DNA from: Desulfovibrio cuneatus DSM 11391
GTDB taxonomy: Bacteria; Desulfobacterota; Desulfovibrionia; Desulfovibrionales; Desulfovibrionaceae
Direction of reading: 5' to 3'
Assembly: GCF_000430005.1 (NCBI RefSeq)
Contig: NZ_KE387017.1
Location: 62,001-126,000, forward strand
DNA length: 64,000 bases
Below, one piece after another: positions 58,251 to 64,000 of this stretch. The notes beneath the pieces were generated by a model. That model was not told the DNA's origin, searched no databases, and saw only the letters and a program-made list of their open reading frames with translations. The stretch's first letter is position 1, and the number at the start of each line of letters is the position of its first letter. A program made the position numbers and the translations under genes.

Positions 58251-59138
58251 CTAGCCGGAAATAAGACGCAGTGCCATGCTTGGCAGGCTGTTTGCCTGGG
58301 AAAGCATAGCCACAGCAGACTGGGACAGAATTTGATTGCGTACAAATTGTGTCATTTCCAAAGAAACGTCCACATCAGAGATGCGGGATTCAGCGGCTTG
58401 CAGGTTTTCAGCCTGAATCTGCAAGTTGCTTACGGTACTGGTCAGGCGGTTTTGCATTGCCCCAAGGCTGGCGCGAATCTTGTCCTTGGCGGTAATGGCA
58501 TCATTAAGGCCTTTCAGTGCGTTTTGAGCGGCTTGCTGCGTGGAAACTGATGCTGCCGTGCCACCGGAGTTGTTGCCAACACCAAGAGCTGAGGCCGTTG
58601 CAGTGCCAATTTGCACGAAGTAGAAGTCTGAAGTTGAGTCGTTGCTTGGCCCGAAGTGCACAAGCAATTTGCCAGTAGACTTCATCTGGTCAATGGTTGA
58701 GGTGGCACTGCTCAGGTTGCCATTCAACAGGAATACCCCGTTGAACGAGGTTCCGCTGGCAATACGGGTAATTTCCGAGGCCATGGCCTGGTACTCAGAT
58801 TCAATCATAAGACGCTGGTCTGAGTTGTAAGTACCCGTGGCTGCCTGCGTAGCCAGTTCTTTCATGCGAATGAGCTTTTCGTCGATAACACCCATGGCAC
58901 CGTCGGCGGTTTGAATAAGGGAAATAGCGTCGTTGGCGTTACGCACGCCCTGATTGATGGATGCAATGTCTGCACGCATCAATTCACGAATACCAAGACC
59001 GGCGGCATCGTCAGATGCCTGCCCAACACGCAGCCCAGATGAAAGGCGGCGCACAGAGGTAGCCAGTGCATTGTATGAATTCCCAAGGTTTCTTGCCGCA
59101 TTGGCAGCCATCATGTTGGAATTAATGCTAAGAGCCAT
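58251..59138 (-). CDS. Flagellin (copy 2)
   Basis: A 295-residue flagellin without D2/D3 domains: MALSINSNMMAANAARNLGN, RLSSGLRVGQASDDAAGLGI, NLQIQAENLQAAESRISDVD and the ending ANSLPSMALRLISG. It is close to copy 1 in the terminal helices and differs mainly in the middle (residues about 150-200). The ATG at 59138 has GGAGG 9 bases upstream; another ATG 6 bases earlier is too near the site. Unlike copy 1 it has a consensus sigma-28 promoter. Confidence 0.94.
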   Translation of the reverse strand: MALSINSNMMAANAARNLGNSYNALATSVRRLSSGLRVGQASDDAAGLGIRELMRADIASINQGVRNANDAISLIQTADGAMGVIDEKLIRMKELATQAATGTYNSDQRLMIESEYQAMASEITRIASGTSFNGVFLLNGNLSSATSTIDQMKSTGKLLVHFGPSNDSTSDFYFVQIGTATASALGVGNNSGGTAASVSTQQAAQNALKGLNDAITAKDKIRASLGAMQNRLTSTVSNLQIQAENLQAAESRISDVDVSLEMTQFVRNQILSQSAVAMLSQANSLPSMALRLISG

Positions 59139-59225
59139 GATCATTCCTCCTTGAACGAATCATATTGCCCTGCGCCATAACTCCAGGTTGGTAACCTCCT
59201 TCTGGCTATTTTTCACTTAACTCCC

Positions 59226-59252
59226 TTATCGGCCGTGTCCCATAAGGCTTTA
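59226..59252 (-). promoter_or_regulatory. Sigma-28 (FliA) promoter of flagellin copy 2
   Basis: On the minus strand TAAA, 15 bases, then GCCGATAA is an exact match to the flagellar class III promoter consensus. It lies about 90 bases before the ATG. Confidence 0.88.
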
Positions 59253-59331
59253 GGGGGTAAGTAAAAACAATGTACAAGGGGGAGTCGTCTGTATCTGCAT
59301 GAAATGTCTTGATAAGTTAATCAATACTTGC

Positions 59332-60261
59332 TTACATCCAGTTTTTTTTCCAAAAAAAATACCCAATTGCCAGGGAAAAAAGTGTTGTTCCCCCGCTTAT
59401 CCAGATAAATACAGTGGGGTGGTCCTGCATGGGCAAGGGCACGTTCATGCCATACACGCCTGCCACCAGGGTGGGTATCATCAGCACAATGGTCAAGGCA
59501 GTAAGTACCTTCATTACCTTGTTCAGGTTGTTGGAAACGATAGCCCCAAAGGTGTCGCCCAGGCTGCCAAGAATCTGGCTGAACACGTCGCCCATGTCGC
59601 TTGCCTGGCGCATTTCTGTAAAGGCAGCCTGCATACGGGAATGTTCTTTGGGGCTAAGGGGCAGGTGGTTTTCTTTCAGTTGCTCGTCAATAATGCCGCA
59701 GTTTCCTCTCAGGGAAGTCAGGAAGTAGATAAGGGACTTTTCCATGTGCAGCAGGCTGAGTAATTCTTTATTTTGCATAGACTTTTGCAAGGTGTGCTCA
59801 ACATGTTCGGAGGCATCAATCATTTGCTGTATGTGCCGGATAAATTCGGTGCCAATGCGAAAAATAAGGGCCAGCAGCACACTGTAGGTAGCATTTTCAG
59901 ATATAAGCCGGACTTTTTGTTGCAGAAGGGCTTCCACCAGGTTAGGTTTTGCACACACTGTGATAATGGCAGTGGGGGCAAGAATAATGCTGATGGGATG
60001 GGTGGTGAAGGGCATTTTGGTTTTTGCGGTTTCCCGTAACGAAGCACGCAACAGAATGTGGCTGAATACTCCTTGTTGTTCAAAGCGGGGGTGCTCGTTT
60101 ATGTCTGCTGCGGCCAGCAAAAAGCCAATGGGAAGGCCGATTTTCTTCACCAGGGCGTCACATTCTTCCTGTGTGGGGTCGGTGAGTTGTATCCATGTCT
60201 GTGGTGCTGGGGGTTCCAGGGGTTCATAAAGCAAAGAGCTTACTGGCGATGTATGTATCAT
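59332..60261 (-). CDS. corA: CorA-family magnesium/divalent-cation channel
   Basis: A 309-residue CorA homologue: a long N-terminal cytosolic domain with helices (HVEHTLQKSMQNKELLSLLHM), then two C-terminal membrane helices joined by YGMNVPLP, the GMN selectivity motif, and a basic tail FFWKKNWM. Start at 60261 has AAGGA 9 bases upstream; the frame open to 60396 would run through the terminator of the upstream gene. It is monocistronic. Confidence 0.92.
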   Translation of the reverse strand: MIHTSPVSSLLYEPLEPPAPQTWIQLTDPTQEECDALVKKIGLPIGFLLAAADINEHPRFEQQGVFSHILLRASLRETAKTKMPFTTHPISIILAPTAIITVCAKPNLVEALLQQKVRLISENATYSVLLALIFRIGTEFIRHIQQMIDASEHVEHTLQKSMQNKELLSLLHMEKSLIYFLTSLRGNCGIIDEQLKENHLPLSPKEHSRMQAAFTEMRQASDMGDVFSQILGSLGDTFGAIVSNNLNKVMKVLTALTIVLMIPTLVAGVYGMNVPLPMQDHPTVFIWISGGTTLFSLAIGYFFWKKNWM

Positions 60262-60362
60262 GCGGTGGTCCTTTTGGCTCTTTTGATTTTTTGCGGGGAC
60301 GGCCAGCCCCAGAGCAATTGTACTGTAAAAAGTACGCGAACAGACGGTTCTTGTATAGAAAA

Positions 60363-60401
60363 AGCAGGTGCCACTTCCTGTTATGTAGGGTGGCACCTGC
60401 T
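60363..60401 (-). terminator. Terminator of the nhaD gene
   Basis: AGCAGGTGCCAC and GTGGCACCTGCT, a perfect 12-bp stem, followed on the minus strand by TTTTTCT, about 50 bases past the nhaD stop. Confidence 0.88.
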
Positions 60402-60452
60402 GATGAAGTGAACACTAAGAATGCGCCCTAAGGGCGGCAGGCATGTACTGCC

Positions 60453-61883
60453 TTAAATAAACAGGATGGAAATAAGCACAAAGCAGGGAATAAGGAAGGC
60501 CAGCGACCACCCCATGTAGCCAAAGAAGCTGGGCATTTTTACGCCCATGTCTTCAGCAATGGAGCGCACCATAAAGTTGGGGGCGTTCCCAATGTAAGTG
60601 TTGGCACCCATAAATACGGCCCCGGCAGAAATGGCCAGCAGGGTGGGGGCCATGTCTGTCATAAGGTGTACAGGGTCGCCGCCTGCGGTGTTAAAGAACA
60701 CCAGATAGGTGGGGGCGTTGTCCAGGAAGCTGGAAAGCAGCCCGGTAAGCCAGAAGTACATCATGTTGTTGGGCTGCCCTGCTTCTGTAGTGACCATGTT
60801 AATAACAGAAGCCAAAGCGCCGTTGGTGCCTGCCTTTAAAATGGCAATGGCAGGAATCATGCTGATAAAAATACCCAGGAATAGCTTGGCAACTTCTTCA
60901 ATGGGGGCCCAGTTGAAGTCGTTAAGAGCACGGGTTTTTTTGCTAGTAAGCACCAGGGAAAGGCCAGCAATGCCCAGCAGCAGTAAGTCGCGCACAATGT
61001 TTTGCAGGTCAAGGTGAACGCCCTTGAAAATGTCGAAGCTTACATTGGGCTGCCACATGCCGCTCATAAGTACCGCGCCAATAATCAGGACCAGCAAGGG
61101 GAAGTTGATAAGGCCGTCAAAGCCCAGTTTTTCGTTGCTGTTTTCCTGTACAGGGGCTGTGGGGCGTCCTTCCTTATTAAAGTGGTACGTATCAAGAATA
61201 TGGTGCACCACAAGCAAAATGCCACACAGGAACAGCATGGGAAGAAACAGGTGTTGCAGTGTCCAGAAAAAGGAAACACCTTTCAAAAAGCCCAGGAACA
61301 GGGGTGGGTCGCCCAGCGGGGTAAGGGAGCCGCCCGCGTTGGCCACCAGAAAGATGAAGAACACCACGTTATGCACGCGGCTTTTGCGGTGTGCGTTGGC
61401 GCGCAATAAGGGGCGAATAAGCAGCATGGCAGCGCCGGTTGTCCCCATCCAGCTTGCCAGGGCTGTGCCCACGGCAAGAATGGCTGTGTTCACCATGGGG
61501 CTGCCCACAAGGCTGCCCTTTAGGCGAATGCCCCCTGCCACGGTAAACAGGGCGAACAGCAGAATGATAAATGGTACATATTCCAGCATAATGGCGTGCA
61601 AAAGCTCGAACAGGGCAAGCTGAACGCCAAAAGACATGGCAAATGGCACCAGAAAGGCAAGGCCCCAGAACAAAGAAATTTTGCCAAAGTGGTGGTGCCA
61701 AATGGCAGGAGCAGCCAGGGGCATGATGGCAATGGAAAGCAGCATGCACACAAACGGAACAACCCATAGCGGGCCTAGCTGGGCACCATCAAGGTGCAGT
61801 TCCGCACACAGGCCAGCCTGGGGAAAAAGCAGCACAAATAATAGGGTGAGTAGTGGAATAAATCGAGATTTCATCAATAACAC
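60453..61883 (-). CDS. NhaD-type sodium:proton antiporter
   Basis: A 476-residue membrane protein of the ion-transporter superfamily with about 12 helices. It has a signal-like first helix (FIPLLTLLFVLLFPQAGLC), WMGTTGAAMLLIRPLLRAN, VANAGGSLTPLGDPPLFLG, SSFLDNAPTYLVFFN and GANTYIGNAPNFMVRSIAE, all typical NhaD motifs. It exports Na+ or Li+ for H+. GGAGG lies 6 bases before a GTG at 61883, which is preferred to the ATG at 61874. Confidence 0.9.
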   Translation of the reverse strand: MLLMKSRFIPLLTLLFVLLFPQAGLCAELHLDGAQLGPLWVVPFVCMLLSIAIMPLAAPAIWHHHFGKISLFWGLAFLVPFAMSFGVQLALFELLHAIMLEYVPFIILLFALFTVAGGIRLKGSLVGSPMVNTAILAVGTALASWMGTTGAAMLLIRPLLRANAHRKSRVHNVVFFIFLVANAGGSLTPLGDPPLFLGFLKGVSFFWTLQHLFLPMLFLCGILLVVHHILDTYHFNKEGRPTAPVQENSNEKLGFDGLINFPLLVLIIGAVLMSGMWQPNVSFDIFKGVHLDLQNIVRDLLLLGIAGLSLVLTSKKTRALNDFNWAPIEEVAKLFLGIFISMIPAIAILKAGTNGALASVINMVTTEAGQPNNMMYFWLTGLLSSFLDNAPTYLVFFNTAGGDPVHLMTDMAPTLLAISAGAVFMGANTYIGNAPNFMVRSIAEDMGVKMPSFFGYMGWSLAFLIPCFVLISILFI

Positions 61884-62275
61884 GTTTCACCTCCGAAAAA
61901 TACGTTGTGCTGCGCTGGTTGTTGCCCTTCAAGCCAGCTTGAGGTAACACTTCTGGGTCATGCGGCAGCGACTAAGTGAACAAAAAAGTGTGTATTTACA
62001 CAAAACACACCTTGCATGCGCGGTGGGAAAAAGGTACCCAAAAGTGTACCTGACAAAGCACAGCGCATACAATAACAGAAAAGGTGTTGTTTTTCAACAG
62101 GCATATATGCTATCTCCCCGCCGGGCTAAGCATCTTTTCCCTGCGGGCCTATGGGAAGACTTTTCCCTTGTTTTTGCAGGGTAGGGGGCCTTTCTCCAGG
62201 CCGGGGAATCTTTTTTCGCTTCGCGTGTGTGCAGCAGTATAAGCAGTAATGGACCAATGACCAAAACGAGGCGAT
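61884..62275. other. Divergent spacer between nhaD and trmH
   Basis: About 390 bases with no gene that I can support. It contains small palindromes (GTGTGTATTTACACAAAACACAC near 61990, AGGTAC..GTACCT near 62034) that may be operators, and must hold promoters for both flanking genes. I could not assign -10/-35 elements. Confidence 0.4.
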
Positions 62276-62866
62276 ATGCGTACTTCCCTTACCCCCGAAA
62301 GGGCGGAAAAAATTCACCGGGTGTTACACCACCGTCAGAAAAATCTCACCCTTGTGCTTGCCAATATTCACGACCCGCACAACGTTTCTGCCATTTACCG
62401 TAGTTGCGATGCGTTTGGCGTGCCAGAAGTGCATTTGTACTATACCCACTGCGCGTTCCCGGCTTTGGGGGCAAAAAGTTCTGCTTCGGCCCGTAAATGG
62501 GTGGAAACAGTGCGCCATACCACCGACCAGAGCCTTGCCAGCGCATTGAAGGGCCAGGGTATGCAAATTCTTGCCACCAACTGTAGCCCCGCTGCCAGAC
62601 CCTTTCGGGAATACGACCTTACCCGCCCCACGGCGCTTATTCTTGGCAATGAACATGGTGGCGTAGACCAGGAATTGTTCGGCATGGCGGATGGCGAAGT
62701 GTACATTCCCATGTACGGCATGATCCAAAGCTTCAATGTTTCTGTGGCTGCTGCCTTGCTGCTTGCTGAAGCCGCCCGCCAGCGCGAAGCCGCAGGCATG
62801 TATGCAGAACCCCGGTATACCAAGGAAGAGCTGGATGCGCTGTACGAAGTGTGGGCACAGAAGTAA
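62276..62866 (+). CDS. TrmH-type SPOUT RNA 2'-O-methyltransferase
   Basis: A 196-residue SPOUT methyltransferase, the size and layout of TrmH (tRNA Gm18). Motif 1 is LANIHDPHNVSAIYRSCDAFG, motif 2 ALILGNEHGGVD and motif 3 IPMYGMIQSFNVSVAAALLL. These bind S-adenosylmethionine through the trefoil knot. The C-terminus RQREAAGMYAEPRYTKEE.. is repeated 505 bases downstream. Its target is inferred from family; related rRNA enzymes are possible. Confidence 0.9.
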   Translation: MRTSLTPERAEKIHRVLHHRQKNLTLVLANIHDPHNVSAIYRSCDAFGVPEVHLYYTHCAFPALGAKSSASARKWVETVRHTTDQSLASALKGQGMQILATNCSPAARPFREYDLTRPTALILGNEHGGVDQELFGMADGEVYIPMYGMIQSFNVSVAAALLLAEAARQREAAGMYAEPRYTKEELDALYEVWAQK

Positions 62867-63275
62867 TTTCAACGAAGCCCGAGCGGAGAAGAGGAGAAGG
62901 GGAGGACTGTGCTTCTGGAGTGCAGAAGGAAAACTGCCCTTTTTACCGGATGCTTCGTTGTGGGGCAATTTTCCGTCGGGGCAGTATTTATATACAGCCC
63001 CTTGAAAAATTGCCCCGCGCCTCGCCTGCGGTAAAAATTTCATCATTTTCCTTCTGCTCTCCAGAGAGTACCCCCCCGGCAAGCCCGCGAAGCGCGACCT
63101 TTGCCGGGATTTAGGGTGGCTTCGCATGGGAAAAAACAAACAGGTACTTTGCCCAATGAATGCTCAGGGCGCGGAGAGGGAAAAAGGACGGCGGGGTGTA
63201 TCTTGGAGCGACAAGGCGGGGCGCAGGCGGCTTTGCCGCCGAAGCATTTTACTCGCCGCTGGAGCGGAGGTAATA
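62867..63275 (+). other. Palindromic insertion between the two trmH tails
   Basis: Between the duplicated tails lie about 410 bases with nested inverted repeats. Outer arms at 62915-62948 and 63029-63064 share CTGGAG-GCAGAAGGAAAA; inner arms are GGGGCAATTTTC and GAAAATTGCCCC; a third, CCCGGCAA/TTGCCGGG, is at 63074-63109. It encodes no recognisable protein. It may be a non-autonomous element or its remains. Confidence 0.55.
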
Positions 63276-63371
63276 GCCGCCCGCCAGCGCGAGGCCGCAG
63301 GCATGTATACAGAACCCCGGTATACCAAGGAAGAACTGGATGCCTTGTATGACGTGTGGGCGCAGAAGTAG
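63276..63371 (+). pseudogene. Duplicated 3' end of trmH
   Basis: These 96 bases match the last 96 bases of trmH (62771-62866) at 87 positions. Seven of the nine differences are synonymous, including the stop (TAA to TAG); the amino-acid changes are A to T and E to D. An open frame from 63126 runs into it, but nothing upstream resembles a methyltransferase. It is the tail of a second trmH-like gene or an old duplicate. Confidence 0.75.
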
Positions 63372-63375
63372 TTGT

Positions 63376-63500
63376 GGAAACGGTCAGTTGTTTTGTTTGG
63401 CAAGGCACGAGTATTTTTTGAGGCGGGTGCTGGACTCTTTGGTCCTGCCCCGCCTTAAAAATGCGAGTAACGCAGCCAAACGGAATAAATCAGCGTTTCC
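63376..63500 (-). repeat. Repeat family A, copy A7, abutting the selD stop
   Basis: On the minus strand it begins GGAAACGCTGATTTATTCCG on the base after the selD stop codon and ends GCCAAACAAAACAACTGACC plus GTTTCC. Its inner arms GCATTTTTAAGGCGGGGC and GCACCCGCCTCAAAAAATAC differ from A2 and A3 but still pair. Confidence 0.85.
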
Positions 63501-64000
63501 TTACGGGAGGATGTGCAGGCAAGGCGCACCCTCTGCACACACCACTTCCCCGATGACGTGGGCAGGCTCGCCCTTGTCGTGGAGCATGGAAACGGCCCGG
63601 TGCACAAGGCGGGCAGGCACTGCCAGCACCAGGCCACCGGATGTTTGGGTGTCAAACACAAGGTCAACCACAATGGGGTCTACCCCCTGGGCCACCTGGG
63701 TGCGGTGCCGGCAGTGGGCGCGGTTGGCGTGGCTGCCGGCAGGCAACAGCCCAATGCTGGCCAGGGCATGAACGTGGGGCAGCAGGGGCACGGCCCCGGC
63801 ATACAGGGTTATACTTACCCCGGAAGCTTCCGCCATTTCCAGCAGGTGCCCCCCAAGGCCAAAGCCTGTTACATCGGTGGCGGCTTTCAGCCCCAGGGCC
63901 TGAATGACCTCGGCGCCATGCTTGTTCAGCCTGCCTGCCCACTGAATAATAAGTTCTTCCATGGCTTCATGCCCTTCCCACCGGGCCTTCACCGCCGTGG
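63501..64000 (-). CDS. selD: Selenide, water dikinase SelD (5' end off the right edge)
   Basis: The C-terminal 166 codons of SelD, which makes selenophosphate, the selenium donor for selenocysteine tRNA. Recognisable blocks are AATDVTGFGLGGHLLEMAEA, ASIGLLPAGSHANR and VVDLVFDTQTSGGLVLAVPA, typical of the second half of the roughly 345-residue enzyme. The frame stays open to the window edge, so the apparent GTG at 63992 is internal. It ends at TAA 63501-63503, next to repeat A7. It is required for the selenoprotein GrdB encoded about 59 kb away in this window. Confidence 0.92.
   Translation of the reverse strand, partial: TAVKARWEGHEAMEELIIQWAGRLNKHGAEVIQALGLKAATDVTGFGLGGHLLEMAEASGVSITLYAGAVPLLPHVHALASIGLLPAGSHANRAHCRHRTQVAQGVDPIVVDLVFDTQTSGGLVLAVPARLVHRAVSMLHDKGEPAHVIGEVVCAEGAPCLHILP

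Noticed and set aside
63126-63371. Stand-alone 81-codon gene after trmH
   Set aside because: Only its last 32 codons resemble protein (the trmH tail); the rest translates palindromic DNA.
1-64000. CRISPR array, tRNA, rRNA or intact insertion sequence
   Set aside because: No regularly spaced direct repeats, no tRNA T-loop with matching acceptor stem, and no transposase-like protein were found by reading both strands.

Overview
The window looks like a chromosomal stretch from an anaerobic deltaproteobacterial heterotroph, most likely a host-associated member of the Desulfovibrionaceae. The reasons are the compact frdCAB-fumAB-malic enzyme block, a sigma-54 activator, ADP-forming acetyl-CoA synthetase beside a DRTGG (phosphotransacetylase-like) protein, two short flagellins, and selenoprotein metabolism. 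The family assignment is inference: no rRNA or sulfate-reduction gene is present. No tRNA, rRNA, CRISPR array or intact insertion sequence was recognised.

Left arm (1-20 kb): on the minus strand lies a glycine reductase locus (glycine riboswitch, grdX, grdE, selenocysteine-containing grdB, trxB, grdC, grdD cut by the left edge). Upstream of it are a UhpC-like organophosphate transporter and an inositol-monophosphatase-family enzyme. Next comes a hydroxyproline catabolic operon (three-subunit D-hydroxyproline dehydrogenase, hydroxyproline epimerase, DapA-family deaminase). A sigma-54 enhancer-binding regulator stands between this operon and an aldehyde dehydrogenase gene, and sigma-54-like promoter sequences precede both. 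Glycine and hydroxyproline are the hallmark amino acids of collagen, so the arm reads as a collagen/gelatin amino-acid utilisation island.

Middle (20-31 kb): a decayed type VI secretion tssA fragment, then frdCAB, a two-subunit class I fumarase, NAD(P)-malic enzyme and an SLC13 dicarboxylate transporter. Together these form a C4-dicarboxylate uptake and fumarate respiration module that could take menaquinol electrons, including those from D-hydroxyproline oxidation. A split ThrE-type amino-acid exporter follows.

31-49 kb: a membrane protein with a TrkA-C-like domain; a four-domain lysophospholipid transporter/acyltransferase/ACP/acyl-ACP synthetase fusion with an ArsR regulator; then a PLP-dependent D-cysteine desulfhydrase or L-cysteate sulfo-lyase. 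Behind it on the same strand come an SLC1 acidic amino-acid transporter, an aspartate/glutamate racemase, an NhaC-type antiporter, a GntR regulator and a YcaO protein. On the minus strand follow an MFS permease, the DRTGG protein and ADP-forming acetyl-CoA synthetase.

49-64 kb: RNase III, two flagellins about 7 kb apart, a MoaE-like protein, an 893-residue membrane protein carrying a retroviral-type CCHC zinc knuckle, a DHH phosphoesterase, a TPP riboswitch with thiD, CorA, NhaD, a TrmH-type RNA methyltransferase with a duplicated 3' end, and selD cut by the right edge. SelD serves the selenoprotein GrdB at the other end of the window.

The intergenic spaces carry a set of palindromic repeats. 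Family A (about 125 bp) repeatedly starts exactly at stop codons. Family B lies in 5' leaders. An 80-bp element C sits inside the loop of one A copy and one B copy. These, the collagen-amino-acid island, the possible cysteate module, the zinc-knuckle protein and the trmH tail duplication are the main points for follow-up.
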